From contig DDQG01000042.1 of assembly GCA_002342585.1 (NCBI GenBank), positions 1 through 64,000 on the forward strand: DNA of 64,000 bases, given 5' to 3'. Origin of the DNA: Prevotellaceae bacterium UBA2448 (GTDB lineage: Bacteria; Bacteroidota; Bacteroidia; Bacteroidales; Bacteroidaceae). Below, piece after piece: positions 53,601 through 63,494 of this stretch. The notes below the pieces were generated by a model. That model ran no database searches. It saw only the letters and a list, made by a program, of their open reading frames with translations, and was not told the DNA's origin. The position numbers were made by a program, and so were the translations under genes. The number at the start of each line of letters is the position of its first letter. Within the stretch, counting starts at the first letter, position 1.

Positions 53601-53678
53601 CTTTTGTGTTTTCTTATCCTGAGCAAACATACTCAGCGACAAGAGCAAGGAGAGGATGAAAATGAATTGTCTTATCAT
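50619..53678 (-). CDS. SusC/RagA family TonB-linked outer-membrane transporter
   Basis: 1019 residues. After the signal peptide (1-19, MFAQ) only about 35 charged residues precede the TonB-box-like DNFVVTGYQKID and the plug (VNVDQALAGQVAG-type segment, SITVLKDAAATAIYGARAAN). The usual N-terminal carboxypeptidase-like domain of about 80 residues is absent. The barrel ends RDIIFGINLGF. It imports a ligand delivered by SusD using TonB energy. It starts 21 bp after the metalloprotease gene. Confidence 0.93.
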   Translation of the reverse strand: MIRQFIFILSLLLSLSMFAQDKKTQKDSLKAAQDIAKEFELDNFVVTGYQKIDRRKMTGVSTTVKISDETVGAVLNVDQALAGQVAGLSSVSSTGAPGAPLKIRIRGISSINGNQDPLWVLDGIPLDGTEVPTMEDLKDIDNLYQTSIAGLNPADIESITVLKDAAATAIYGARAANGVIVITTKKGKMGAPNINFYTKLTVSPNKGLGRLNLLNSDEKVNLELGLLQSNYSFRDNKGDVARILSNLGETAAFKAGGWDALSADAKNQINNLRGINTDWNDILMRTAFTQDYGVSISGGGNKATYYASVGYSNNQGNVRGVSADRFNATVKTNIRINEMLKVGVSLFANQRKQKSFMTDVNSFVNPVYYSRMANPYFQPYNADGSYNYDINVQGGKEDSQLNFNIFEERANTNHNRKDRQIMAIFDAELQFTDWLKFTTQLGLQTDAYTIDKYAGENSFAMRKDIERSLYTYSTGKAPFLPTTGGKHQVTEAHSHQWTWKGMLEMQKRLGDYHEVQFMLGSEIRHVDANSVYTAAYGYDPRTLTSQTVYFPSENSALLFPLHRETQTENAYVSWFATGSYTLKERYTLGGSIRFDGSDVFGVAKKYRYLPLYSVSGLWRMGDEKWMKPVTWISSLNMRASYGIQGNIDKNTSPYLIGIFNRRSILGQSEYVINAETAPNPSLKWEKTRNVNVGFDFSFLKGKINFTVDYYYRRSSDLIGLKMLPLETGFSSTTINWATMQNKGWEFAISTRNIWTKNFHWTTQLNFGINNNKVLRETVAENSTYPSREGYPVGAIFALETAGLDNQGYPLFRNKNGEAVTLTELLDLNPQGGSKLSAEEQRSLYKYMGTVDPKVSGGFINTFEYKQWTLGLNFTFNFGMKVRVTPTYNPTSFDRGLNTNHDVLNRWTVDNKNTIFPTLMNSSDRPAEYVQYHDLNLYNMLDTWVRNCNYVRLQSLRLAYKFDMKWMKRIGIKNASVSVEGRNLFVIASNYNNYLDPETMGNPFAQPISRDIIFGINLGF

Positions 53679-53699
53679 AATTTATTTATTAGTTCTTCT

Positions 53700-56204
53700 T
53701 TAGAGTCCGAGTGCAGTATTAATTCTCTGCACGAGGTCGGCGCAATGCATCTGTACAGCAGTACGACCCTCACCTATGCGAGCCTTTGCCCATGCACGGA
53801 TACGCATCAGTTCGCCTCGTTTCACACTGACTACATCACTTGTGCGAGTCAACTGTGGAGTAGTCATAACCAATGTGCGTGGGCGACTTGTCAGATTCGT
53901 ATCTTTGCAGAGAGACGACATACCGCCTTCCAGCAGTTTATTTATCTTCACTCCTTCGCTCTCTGATGCAGCAGTAATCAAGGCATCAACCATACACTTC
54001 TGCACTATGCGTTGGTTCACGTCAGGATTAGGACGATTCGTAAACAGAGCTGTGTGCAATCTGTCTATCATGTCTGCAGCGGTGAACGAACTTGCAGCAC
54101 CGAGGTCTGCTTCAGCTTGCAACATACGGAGCAGACGTTCGTTTGCCAACAAATCCCAGAAGATGAAGTTAGCCTCAGTTCTCCATGCAGTCATAGGATG
54201 TTCCTCTCTGCCGTGCTTCAGCAGGTAAGTCTGGTTCATCAGACTTGCAGGGAACAACCATTCCGGCATAGTGAACACGTTCTTTATAAGGTAATCCACA
54301 GAAGCACGCTGGCGTGCAGCAGGTACATATGTGAAAGTCTGCTTGCCGTCAGTCATCACCGTATTCTCCAGATACATACCGCCTACGTTGGCAAGTACAT
54401 GATAGTTGTACATATCCCATTGGGTTATCACATTAGCCCAAAGGTCTGCAGCCTCGTCCCAAGTCTGGTCTATGTCACCTGTGCGTGTCCAAGTGGCAAT
54501 ATTCGGAACGATACGTTTCAGATTTTCCAGTCCGTAGCTGGCACTCTTCACTGGGTCATCACCCAGATCCTCACTCATTGCAGCAGGATTGACTGCCTGA
54601 CGGAAACCACCTGTTTCGCTATACATAAATTCCTTGCTGCTATGGTCGCGTAGGAACTGCGACAGTTTTATCTTTGCCTCCACCTCGGTTGAGTACCATC
54701 GGTAACCCCATTCGATAGCCATCTTATCGTAGGCTCCGATACGTGGCGCATGGATTGTGACTCCGTCGCCTGGTTGTGCTATATAGTTATATCGTGCATA
54801 GTCCATGATACTGGCAGATATGCCGCCTACACGATTTATGAATGCCTGACTGCGAAGTGAGTCTGTAGGATATGCAGACGAAGCTCTCATATTGTGGCGC
54901 AAACCTAACGAGTGTCCTACCTCATGACTTGCCACGAATCTAGCTGCATCAGCAATAATGCTATCAGGCAGTTCCAACTGTCGTGCACCAGGATAGATAG
55001 CTGCTGTCTGCACCTTTATCCATTGGCTAAGCAACTTCTTCACGTTGTGCCACCATATTACGTCAGCTTCCAAAATCTCTCCGCTACGAGGGTCAACAAT
55101 GCTTGGTCCCATAGCATTTGCCTTTTCTGAAGCTGCATAAGTCACAACAGAATACTTCATATCATCGTCTTCGCGTTCTATACTGTCTGTCATCTCCTCC
55201 ACACGGATAGCATCGCGGAAACCTGCACATTGGAATGCCTCGTTCCAATCGAGTATTCCCTGACGAATTGGAGTACGCATAGATGCAGGAATACTACGGT
55301 CCAGATAGAATACAATCTGCTTCTTCGGGCGGGTCAACTCACCACGTTCATACGCAGCCACATCCTCCGGTTCCAGTCTCCAGCGGTTTATATAGTGCAG
55401 AGTCTTAGTCTTCTGTTGTGAATCAGAGAAGCTGAGCACATTCTCTGAGAAATAACCAACCCGGCCAGATTCCTCGCGTCCCATCATAGGCTGTTCTGGA
55501 AGAACAACAAGCGATGTAGAAACAACAACAGTAACATACACTCTTTCATTTCCCTCACGTACCATAGTAGTCAGTTCGCTGGTAGCAGTCACACTCTCTG
55601 GGTGTGACTTAATAGAGAGGATGCGACTCAGGCTGCTGTTTGGGTTTTGGGATATATTCACGCTATGGAACACATCGTTCAGACATGCGTCGCTACCGTT
55701 AAACAGTTTTGTCACAGGGAAGATGACAGATGCTGAGTCAGGACCTACCTCGCGTACTTTTATTACAGCTATAACAGGGTCAATATAGTTGTCCTTTACC
55801 GACTGAGCCATAGCATCCTTGCTGTCCACCATCGGAGTGACACGCTGCTGACGTATGGTTATAGTCTTTTTCTTCTTATCCCACTCAAAACGGATTACCT
55901 GGTTTTCGTAGTTTATTCCCTTATTCACACCGCTCTCATTCAGTTCCTTTGGAACTCGCTGCAAACGGTTTACCACGAGAATTTCCCTACCCAGCAATTT
56001 TGTAGGCAACTCCAGATACATGGTATCCTTCTTACTTACTACATTCATCAGTCCGTCCCACTTCAGTGAGTCACGTCCTGTCAACTGTGCATAAGCAGAC
56101 TTCTTTGGTGCTTCCTCCTTCTTATCTTTTCGTTTTCCTTCAGCAGGCATAACGAAACAAAGAGCAGCAACGAAAACGATAAAAAAACGCAACAAAACCC
56201 TCAT
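53700..56204 (-). CDS. zinc-dependent metalloprotease (DUF4953/DUF5117 type), exported
   Basis: 834 residues from ATG 56204. The frame is open three codons further, but only from a TTG. The signal peptide is residues 1-24 (ends PAEG). The zinc motif HEVGHSLGLRHN (HExxHxxGxxH type, here HEVGHSLGLRH) lies near residue 430, and SIMDYARYN may hold the Met-turn. Upstream domains match the Bacteroidetes DUF5117/DUF5118 layout. It probably degrades proteins in the periplasm or at the surface. First gene of the SusCD transcript, suggesting a protein or glycopeptide substrate, which is inference. Confidence 0.88.
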   Translation of the reverse strand: MRVLLRFFIVFVAALCFVMPAEGKRKDKKEEAPKKSAYAQLTGRDSLKWDGLMNVVSKKDTMYLELPTKLLGREILVVNRLQRVPKELNESGVNKGINYENQVIRFEWDKKKKTITIRQQRVTPMVDSKDAMAQSVKDNYIDPVIAVIKVREVGPDSASVIFPVTKLFNGSDACLNDVFHSVNISQNPNSSLSRILSIKSHPESVTATSELTTMVREGNERVYVTVVVSTSLVVLPEQPMMGREESGRVGYFSENVLSFSDSQQKTKTLHYINRWRLEPEDVAAYERGELTRPKKQIVFYLDRSIPASMRTPIRQGILDWNEAFQCAGFRDAIRVEEMTDSIEREDDDMKYSVVTYAASEKANAMGPSIVDPRSGEILEADVIWWHNVKKLLSQWIKVQTAAIYPGARQLELPDSIIADAARFVASHEVGHSLGLRHNMRASSAYPTDSLRSQAFINRVGGISASIMDYARYNYIAQPGDGVTIHAPRIGAYDKMAIEWGYRWYSTEVEAKIKLSQFLRDHSSKEFMYSETGGFRQAVNPAAMSEDLGDDPVKSASYGLENLKRIVPNIATWTRTGDIDQTWDEAADLWANVITQWDMYNYHVLANVGGMYLENTVMTDGKQTFTYVPAARQRASVDYLIKNVFTMPEWLFPASLMNQTYLLKHGREEHPMTAWRTEANFIFWDLLANERLLRMLQAEADLGAASSFTAADMIDRLHTALFTNRPNPDVNQRIVQKCMVDALITAASESEGVKINKLLEGGMSSLCKDTNLTSRPRTLVMTTPQLTRTSDVVSVKRGELMRIRAWAKARIGEGRTAVQMHCADLVQRINTALGL

Positions 56205-56221
56205 TTTAAACAAATTTGGTG

Positions 56222-56229
56222 CAAAGTTA
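56222..56229 (-). promoter_or_regulatory. -7 box for the metalloprotease/SusCD operon
   Basis: The minus strand reads TAACTTTG, matching TAnnTTTG. It leaves only about 17 bp to the ATG, so the leader would be very short. Confidence 0.55.
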
Positions 56230-56264
56230 GTAAATATTCACACAATAAGTAACATTATTTAAAA

Positions 56265-56292
56265 TAAAAAGAGCGCGAGAAAACTCTCGCGC
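56265..56292 (-). terminator. Rho-independent terminator after the giant secreted-protein gene
   Basis: GCGCGAGA/TCTCGCGC forms an 8-bp stem with a 4-nt loop. On the minus strand it is followed by TCTTTTTATTTT. Confidence 0.85.
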
Positions 56293-56316
56293 CCTCATTA
56301 TTAATATGTAAGACCA

Positions 56317-59300
56317 TTACTTGTTCATAGGAGCACCTGAAGCATCGTACTTGTTACCATTTCTGTAGATAACAATCTTACCGTTCTCGAGGTACTTGCC
56401 GTCTGGCTTAACGCCGTCAGCAGCAGGAGTAGCATCGATACCAGTTGGATCAGTAACGAATGTGATGTTGATGTTCAGGATAACTGCTGTGTTAGATGCC
56501 TTATTTACGAAGCCCCATTTAGCTGTGTAAGTGTCACCATCCTCGTAAGAATCGTCGATTGCACCGAGGTAGTCAATGATACCAGATGCTGGATCGCCAA
56601 TCTTAACACAAACCATACCTTCACCAGCTGTACCCCAAGCTGCAGCATCACCATTAGCATCGCGCCAGCCGTCAGTTGAGTTAGCAACGAAACTTCCGTC
56701 TGTTACGTTAACGATGTACTGTTCAGCATCAGAGATAGCATCAAGGTTGAGAGGTTCAGTAACATCCAATACGTTGAATGCAGCTGTTGCGCCTTCATAA
56801 GCAGTTCCGCTCTTGATAACTACTGGAACGTCAACTTCTGCAGCAATTTCAGGAGCGACATTTGGCTGTTCTACGAACTTAACGTTGATGTTGAAGAAAG
56901 CAACCTTGTCGTTAGCCTCGATAGCCCATCTTACTGTGTAAGTATTGTCAACTACGTCAGCTCCGTTCATGTCGCAAATTTCGTACTTACCTTCACTAAT
57001 AGCCTGGAAGAACTTAACACATATACCAGGTGACTTAGGCTCTGTTGCGTTCAAGTCACTCCAAGTTGTAGCAGTTCCGTCAGTAGCAAACCATCCATCG
57101 TATGGAGCGTAGTCGCTGATAGTTGTTTCGTCTGGGTTAACGATGCGAATCATGTCAGAAGTGATTCCGTTAACACCGAGGTATTCCTCAGCAGCAGAGA
57201 GGTCAACTTCTGCAACAGTTGAAGTATAACCCTGACCTACATAACGCTCAACGTTGAGTTCAGCGATGAAAGGTTTAACAGTAGTGAATGTTGCAGTAGC
57301 GAGTGGCTCGCCGTCAAGACCGATAACATCCTTGAATACAACTACAGATTCGAATGTAGCGAGATCGAAGTCTGTTACTTCAACACCAGTAATGTTGATA
57401 GTGTAAGTTGTATTTTCAGCAAGACCGTCGATGTAAGCAGTAACCTTGTTGTCACTTACATTAAGTGGGTTCTTAGTGCCAGTAGTAACAACATTACCTT
57501 CAGCATCTTTTATTTCGTAGTCGAACTGAGCATTGAGCGCGAATGATTCTGCATAAGAACCTACAATCTCAGAATTGTAAGTAATTGTAGCTACAATCTC
57601 GTCACCGAATTCTGGATCGTGAACGAATGCTGGGTCAACAGTAACTGCATAGTCAGACAGCTTAACATAAGCCTCCTGGAATGTAGCAGAAACTGTAACA
57701 GCTTCAGCTGGCATTACGAATGACTGAACACCAGTCCACTCGTCAGTTGTTACTTCGATTACACTATTGCTTACACTACCTGTAACGATTACAGAAGCGA
57801 GTTCATAGCCTTCGTCCGCAGTAGCATTGATAACAACTTCCTCGCCAGCGGCAGCCTGTGCAGGAAGATCGAGAGAACCGTGCTCTGTTGGAGCTACATC
57901 GATTGCGTAAGTTGGAACAATATGCTCAACCAAAGTGAGTGTGAAGTTATCAGCTACGAACCAGCGAGCTGCCATTGGAAGTTTAGTATTCTTAACACCA
58001 AGGCGGAGCGTTCCGTCCATAACGATTACTTCTTCAGTAGCGTAGCGAGTAAGTGTTGTACCGTCAACGTCAACGAGTGTAGCTGTCTCATCGTTACCTG
58101 ATGCACCATATACACCACTTGTTGCAGCGAATTCAGCGCCAGCTTCACCATTCAAAGAGTTGTACATTTCTGCACTTATAACGTACTTACCTGTAGGCAG
58201 ACCTGTGATTACCTGATAGTAGTCGAACTGAGCTTCTTCACGTGGGTTTGCATTACCTCCCCAGTATTCAAACGCTGTACCACTGAGCAATGGACCATTA
58301 CCACCCTTAGGCTTTTCAGTAGTCCATCCTGTAGCACCATCGATTGTTGGGTTAACGATAGCACGAGTCATGTCAGAGTTTGGAGCTGTCTGAGCCTTAG
58401 CAAGTGCTGGCAGAGCAGCCTCAACAACCTTAACAGCTGCTGGGATGTCAGCTACAGCAACACCATCGTAAGCAGCCTTAACGTCAGCGATTGCTGCATC
58501 GTAAGTAGCGATTGCTGGATCTTCAGCTGGAGCATTAGCCTTGTACTGAGCACCCTCGTTGAGTACTGAACTCAGAGGTTCATAACCCTTAGCCACATCT
58601 ACCAAACCGTTGAGAGCATTGATAGCAGTCTGGTAATCATCAGCTGTTTCGTAGTCCTTATCATAAGTTGAGATAGCTTCCTGGATGTCGCCATAAAGCT
58701 TAGCAGGAACCTGTGATTCAAGAACGTTCTTAGCATCTGCAACAGCCTTAGCGAGGAGGTCAGAAGCAAGAACCTGTGCAGTTACACCCTTCAGCTGGAT
58801 TACATGCCAGTTGGTTGACTGAGATGTCTTAGACATACCAATCTTAATTTCACCATTAGCACCAATCTTAACTCCACTAAGAGTTACAACAGCTGCACCT
58901 TCTGGGAAGTTTGTAGCATAATAGATTGGAAGTTCACCACCATAAACGCCTTCAGATGTAGTAGCTGTAAGACTTACACCTGTTGGATTTTCTACAGTAG
59001 GTTCAATCTTATCACCTGCCTGGTAAGTATCGCTAACGTGAGTACCCCATGCGTCACCTGTACCAATTTCGCCGGTGAATGCCATAGAACCGAAACCACG
59101 TCCAAATGTGAATGCTGCACCACCATAAAGTTCAATCTTATAAATACCAGGAGTCAAACCTGTTACTGTCTGATAGAATACATCACCTGTGTTTGCACAA
59201 GTAGGTTCATACTTCTCACATACCTGAACTGTCTTGCCTGAGTTTGTAGTAACGGCAGGACAATATTGTGTATCAGTATAACCACCTGCACCTGTCCACT

Positions 59301-62300
59301 TTTTCCAGTCAGTCAGAGCCTCGAAGTCCTTAGTAAGGTCTGTCTCAATGTAGATAACCTTGCGGAATGTAGCATTTACAGTTACGTCGTCGTCTGGCAT
59401 AGTGAACTTGCCGTCAGTAACGATAACAGCCAAATCCTTGTGAGCACAAGTTACAGAGATGCTTGAGAGTTCATAATCCTCATCAGGAGTAGCAGTGATA
59501 GTAATCTCTGCATCTGCAGCAGCAGATGAAGCAACTTCAATTGTACCGCCTACGATACCCTCAGCAACAGCAATCTTATAGCTTTCAAGTGCCTTAGTCT
59601 TACGAACGAGTACATAGTCGCTGTACTGAGTTGTAGAAGCCTGCTCTTCGATATAGAGAGGAGTAGTCTGATCTACAGTAAACTCTTCAGAAGTAACTGT
59701 AGCAACTGTACCACCTGAAGTAATTGTAGCAACTACATTGCCAGCAGCCTTGAAGTTTGTTGTACCTGAACGAGTAGCTGTAGTAATAGTATATGTACCT
59801 GGCTCGAGAGTAGTAACGAGTACGTCGCCACCGATTGCAGAACCTGCAGCACCGTTAGCCTGACGAATCTTAGTGTAAGTGTCCTTAACAGGTGTGATGC
59901 CTTCGATGTTTTCAGTTTCCTGAGCAAATACGGCATTGCTGATTTGCTCGTCACGTGTTATAGGCTGCTCTGTCTCTGGATCGACAAGCGGGTTGCCATC
60001 TTCGTCAAGTACCGGAACAGTTTCTGTAGCTGGAGTCCAAGTAACAGGAGACTTAGCCTGAGTACCAGTACCTGGCTCGATTTCAAGTTCTATCTTGTCT
60101 GTACCACCGCTGTTATTACCAGTCTTGTAGAGCAGACCATCTACGAGCAGATAGTATGGATAGTAAACAGTAAGGATATCCTTCTCGAAGAGATAATCAC
60201 CAGTCTTGTTGCTGTCATAGAAGAATGAGAGGCTCTTGCCAGAAGCATCCTTAGTCTTCATTTCACCTTCTACAGTCTGATACTGTGGACGGAGAGCAAC
60301 ACGACGTGGAGCAACACCGCGGAATACGATGTTAACCTGAGCATCGAGAGCAACCTCTACATCAGCAGAGTTGTCGCTTACATAGATGTACTTAGTAACT
60401 GGAGCAGACTCTGATTCAGCTGTCCAAACATTACCTTCAGCATCTACCTTGAAGTCAGCAGTGAATGCAGAGTTGAGTACGATTGGCTGACCAACCTGGA
60501 ACTTTGCTTCGCCAGCTGGCTTAACTGGAGCGCCTGCATCGTCAACATAGTTAATCTTGACTGCAACGAATTCTGCACCTGCTGGTACATCCTCGCTTTC
60601 AACAACTGAACGAACTGTTACGTCGTCAATAGCGAAGTTACCATGATAACGTCCAGTTGGGAATGTCATGTTGCTAATACCATATGTTGTTGCAAGAGTT
60701 GGAACCTGAGCCTTGTCAAGGATAGCATTTCCTGCTTCGTCAGTAACAGTTACGAATGTAGTACCATTGTAAACAGTAACCTTGAAGTTGTACCAAGAAT
60801 AGTTAGTAAGTGTAGCATCACCTTCTTTCTTAGAATAATTGCCAGTATTTGGCAATGATATTGTGAAGTTCTCAGCATCACCATTTATTACCCAATCTGT
60901 ATTAGTAGTATTAGCTGCAGCTGGAGTAATAGTGAAGATGTCAGCATCGTTCGCAAGGTTTCTGACATTGAACGCACACTTATCACGCTCTGGAGTACCA
61001 AGAATCAGTCTTGCCTCGAATGTGAAGTCAGCCTGTTCAATGTTGAGTGCATTTGATGTCAATGTAGCACCATTCTGGTCACGAGTATTCTGATTTGCTG
61101 CAAGGAAGAGAGTCTTGTTAGCAAATGGAATGCTAAGACCAGGAACCTCCTCATAACCTATTGTTTCGCCAGTTTCTGGGTCAAGCACTGGTTTCTTTTC
61201 AGTTGTAGCACGATCAGCTATTGTGCTACCGTCAACAACTATAGGATCGAAACGTCCACCAGTACTTGTCTTCCAGTCAATTGCCTTATTTTCGTAGTTA
61301 TTATAGAAATAACCAGTAACGCCTGCAACTGGAGCAAATACGAGGTTGATGACATTAGCTGTTTCATCCTCTGATACAGTGAGAGGTTCGTTGCCTGATA
61401 CCTGGTCGTAGAATACACCATTGATAAGCATACGGGATACCTCGCCCAAAGTAGCATTTACCTGAGAGCCAACCTTTGCGTTCTTGTGAGTTGTAGCCTC
61501 CTTGAGAACATTACCATCACCATCAAGATAGTTAACTACGTAGTCAGCTACGGTAGTCTTCTCGAATGTAACTGTAATGACAGTAGAACCGTCAGCAGCA
61601 GCTACAAGATCCGCAGCAGCATCGTTAGATACATAAGTATATTGAGATTTACCATTGACAACAGTTGCCTTATCGTCCTCTGTGATAGCAATAACTGTAC
61701 CTTCATATTCTTCACGAACAGAAGCATCCTTGAATTCATTGCCATCCTGGTCAACAAACTTAACAGTATAAGTGTAGATAGGAGTAGCTGGAATATCTTC
61801 GCTCTCAACAACGTCGCGAACTACGATATTGTCGATAGCAAAGTTAGCGAGGTAACGGGAAGTTACGAAGTTCATCTTGCCAAGACCGCCTGTCTCAGAA
61901 AGAGTTGGGATGTCCTTCTTGTCGAATCCGTCGATAATAGTGCCCTCTGCATCCTTGAGAGTAAGATATGTCTTACCGCCGGCGATAGATGTAACCTTAA
62001 CAGAAATCCAACTGAGGTCATCAATGCCCTTATTACCACCAGCTGATACAGTAGCTGTCTGAGTGCCGCCATTGATAGTCCATGCAGTAGCGTACGTTGC
62101 GCCTTCTGCAAAAGAGAGGATTGCAGCTGAGTTTGCAGCATCGTAGATATTGAAAGCCGTAGCAGTCTGGTTGGTAGAAGCACCAAGCTTTACATCGAAA
62201 GACATAGTGAAGCTTTCACCAGCAGCTACCTTCTCCTGTGTTTCAGTAGAAGTAAGGGTAGTACCATTGTTGTTACGCTGATCCTGAGTAACTGTGAGAT

Positions 62301-63114
62301 AGCCGTCTTGAATGATAGGAGTGTAACGGCCACCTGTAGCAGTTGTCCAAGTAACAACCTCGTCAGAGTAATCGTTAGAGTACTTAATCAAGCTCTTGCT
62401 TGTCACACTCAGGTTTCCATAACCAGAAGCTCTATCGCCATTATTACTACCATTGCTGATAGTCAACTTAGCGAGGTCAATCTTCGTTCCGGCAGGAGCT
62501 GTTGCAGAGAAGAACTTGTCAACATCGCCCTTAGCACCGACGAAGCTGAGTGAAAGTCCACCATAAGAGTTAATCTTGATAGTTACTTCACCATTGTTCT
62601 TAGCCTCGTCCGTGTTAGCCACATACGTCTGCTTGTGAGTGTAACCATTCGCTCCCTTACCGGAAACATTTGACTTACTTTGGCCGGCAAAAGCCTCAAA
62701 GCCTTCCACAGTACTTCCGCCAAGCTTCACATCTACAATGTTACAATTGTTCGCATTGTACGAAATGCTTGCAAGTGTAGCACCGTCAGAGTTGAGCACA
62801 GCAAATGTGTTGTCCGTACCACCGCCCAACCATCCGTTGAACATGGTAAACGAAACTGTTACTTCTTCCGCATTGCCGAGAGCATAAGCACCACCGCCAA
62901 CAGCGAATGTTGCCTCAGCAGTACCAGCTGTTACAGCTACTACATCACCGATTGCAGCAGTACCTGTCTTAAATGCAGGCTCACCGAAAGGTGCTGCACC
63001 AGAACTGAAATCAGCAACAAACGGAAGAGAAGTAATCTGAGCCCATGCGCTACCACCAACCACGAGAGCCAATGACATCACAAGAGCCTTCAAAGAAAAG
63101 ATAAATTTTCTCAT
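56317..63114 (-). CDS. giant secreted modular surface protein
   Basis: 2265 residues with a signal peptide (1-25, ends SAWA). A jelly-roll module (about 255-440) and a second copy (about 615-860) both end in AIDNIVVRDVVESEDIPA-like phrases and each leads into MucBP-like segments (YTVKFVDQDGNE, YVVNYLDGDGN, KINYVDDAG). Two InlB-B-repeat-like segments follow (about 1175-1245 and 1740-1815, both with VTVSATF/VTVNATF), with Ala-rich helical linkers between and strand-rich repeats near the end. The tail (KYLENGKIVIYRNGNKYDA) is weaker than the tails of the other secreted proteins. A role in adhesion is plausible; no enzyme motif is seen. Monocistronic. Confidence 0.82.
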   Translation of the reverse strand: MRKFIFSLKALVMSLALVVGGSAWAQITSLPFVADFSSGAAPFGEPAFKTGTAAIGDVVAVTAGTAEATFAVGGGAYALGNAEEVTVSFTMFNGWLGGGTDNTFAVLNSDGATLASISYNANNCNIVDVKLGGSTVEGFEAFAGQSKSNVSGKGANGYTHKQTYVANTDEAKNNGEVTIKINSYGGLSLSFVGAKGDVDKFFSATAPAGTKIDLAKLTISNGSNNGDRASGYGNLSVTSKSLIKYSNDYSDEVVTWTTATGGRYTPIIQDGYLTVTQDQRNNNGTTLTSTETQEKVAAGESFTMSFDVKLGASTNQTATAFNIYDAANSAAILSFAEGATYATAWTINGGTQTATVSAGGNKGIDDLSWISVKVTSIAGGKTYLTLKDAEGTIIDGFDKKDIPTLSETGGLGKMNFVTSRYLANFAIDNIVVRDVVESEDIPATPIYTYTVKFVDQDGNEFKDASVREEYEGTVIAITEDDKATVVNGKSQYTYVSNDAAADLVAAADGSTVITVTFEKTTVADYVVNYLDGDGNVLKEATTHKNAKVGSQVNATLGEVSRMLINGVFYDQVSGNEPLTVSEDETANVINLVFAPVAGVTGYFYNNYENKAIDWKTSTGGRFDPIVVDGSTIADRATTEKKPVLDPETGETIGYEEVPGLSIPFANKTLFLAANQNTRDQNGATLTSNALNIEQADFTFEARLILGTPERDKCAFNVRNLANDADIFTITPAAANTTNTDWVINGDAENFTISLPNTGNYSKKEGDATLTNYSWYNFKVTVYNGTTFVTVTDEAGNAILDKAQVPTLATTYGISNMTFPTGRYHGNFAIDDVTVRSVVESEDVPAGAEFVAVKINYVDDAGAPVKPAGEAKFQVGQPIVLNSAFTADFKVDAEGNVWTAESESAPVTKYIYVSDNSADVEVALDAQVNIVFRGVAPRRVALRPQYQTVEGEMKTKDASGKSLSFFYDSNKTGDYLFEKDILTVYYPYYLLVDGLLYKTGNNSGGTDKIELEIEPGTGTQAKSPVTWTPATETVPVLDEDGNPLVDPETEQPITRDEQISNAVFAQETENIEGITPVKDTYTKIRQANGAAGSAIGGDVLVTTLEPGTYTITTATRSGTTNFKAAGNVVATITSGGTVATVTSEEFTVDQTTPLYIEEQASTTQYSDYVLVRKTKALESYKIAVAEGIVGGTIEVASSAAADAEITITATPDEDYELSSISVTCAHKDLAVIVTDGKFTMPDDDVTVNATFRKVIYIETDLTKDFEALTDWKKWTGAGGYTDTQYCPAVTTNSGKTVQVCEKYEPTCANTGDVFYQTVTGLTPGIYKIELYGGAAFTFGRGFGSMAFTGEIGTGDAWGTHVSDTYQAGDKIEPTVENPTGVSLTATTSEGVYGGELPIYYATNFPEGAAVVTLSGVKIGANGEIKIGMSKTSQSTNWHVIQLKGVTAQVLASDLLAKAVADAKNVLESQVPAKLYGDIQEAISTYDKDYETADDYQTAINALNGLVDVAKGYEPLSSVLNEGAQYKANAPAEDPAIATYDAAIADVKAAYDGVAVADIPAAVKVVEAALPALAKAQTAPNSDMTRAIVNPTIDGATGWTTEKPKGGNGPLLSGTAFEYWGGNANPREEAQFDYYQVITGLPTGKYVISAEMYNSLNGEAGAEFAATSGVYGASGNDETATLVDVDGTTLTRYATEEVIVMDGTLRLGVKNTKLPMAARWFVADNFTLTLVEHIVPTYAIDVAPTEHGSLDLPAQAAAGEEVVINATADEGYELASVIVTGSVSNSVIEVTTDEWTGVQSFVMPAEAVTVSATFQEAYVKLSDYAVTVDPAFVHDPEFGDEIVATITYNSEIVGSYAESFALNAQFDYEIKDAEGNVVTTGTKNPLNVSDNKVTAYIDGLAENTTYTINITGVEVTDFDLATFESVVVFKDVIGLDGEPLATATFTTVKPFIAELNVERYVGQGYTSTVAEVDLSAAEEYLGVNGITSDMIRIVNPDETTISDYAPYDGWFATDGTATTWSDLNATEPKSPGICVKFFQAISEGKYEICDMNGADVVDNTYTVRWAIEANDKVAFFNINVKFVEQPNVAPEIAAEVDVPVVIKSGTAYEGATAAFNVLDVTEPLNLDAISDAEQYIVNVTDGSFVANSTDGWRDANGDAAAWGTAGEGMVCVKIGDPASGIIDYLGAIDDSYEDGDTYTAKWGFVNKASNTAVILNINITFVTDPTGIDATPAADGVKPDGKYLENGKIVIYRNGNKYDASGAPMNK

Positions 63115-63494
63115 ACTTTGTTTGTTTAAAAGGTTAATAATTAGGTTGATTAAAAAAATGTTTGTTTATATTTAGTTTGTTTTTCATCGTCCTTCCCTCT
63201 TTTGTACGCATATACATTATTTATATTATACGCGCGCAGAACAATTGGGACACAAATGTAAATCAAACCGACCCTAGTAAGCACACATTTTAATAGAAAA
63301 ATTCGAACTCTTAACACTTTTTAATAGTTTACAACCCGATTTGCTGCAAAAGCATAGCAAAAATACATCTCTCCTGCACCAGCAATTGATAGTATTTTTA
63401 ACAAAACCAGCATAGACAATAATTGAATGTTTTTTTAAAATATTTGGATGAGAACCTCCGGGCTTTTATACTTATTGCTTGGCGCAATATTTCA
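63115..63494. other. leader and non-coding interval upstream of the giant gene
   Basis: AT-rich, with no credible gene. It holds the candidate promoter at 63253 and a leader of about 130 nt rich in A and T runs (TTTGTTTGTTTAAAA and similar). No riboswitch fold was recognised. Confidence 0.6.
63253..63260 (-). promoter_or_regulatory. candidate -7 box for the giant secreted-protein gene
   Basis: The minus strand reads TACATTTG, matching TAnnTTTG, about 140 bp before the ATG. Confidence 0.45.

Noticed and set aside
52995..53966. 323-codon plus-strand frame
   Set aside because: Antisense to susC and the metalloprotease gene; no domain, no promoter.
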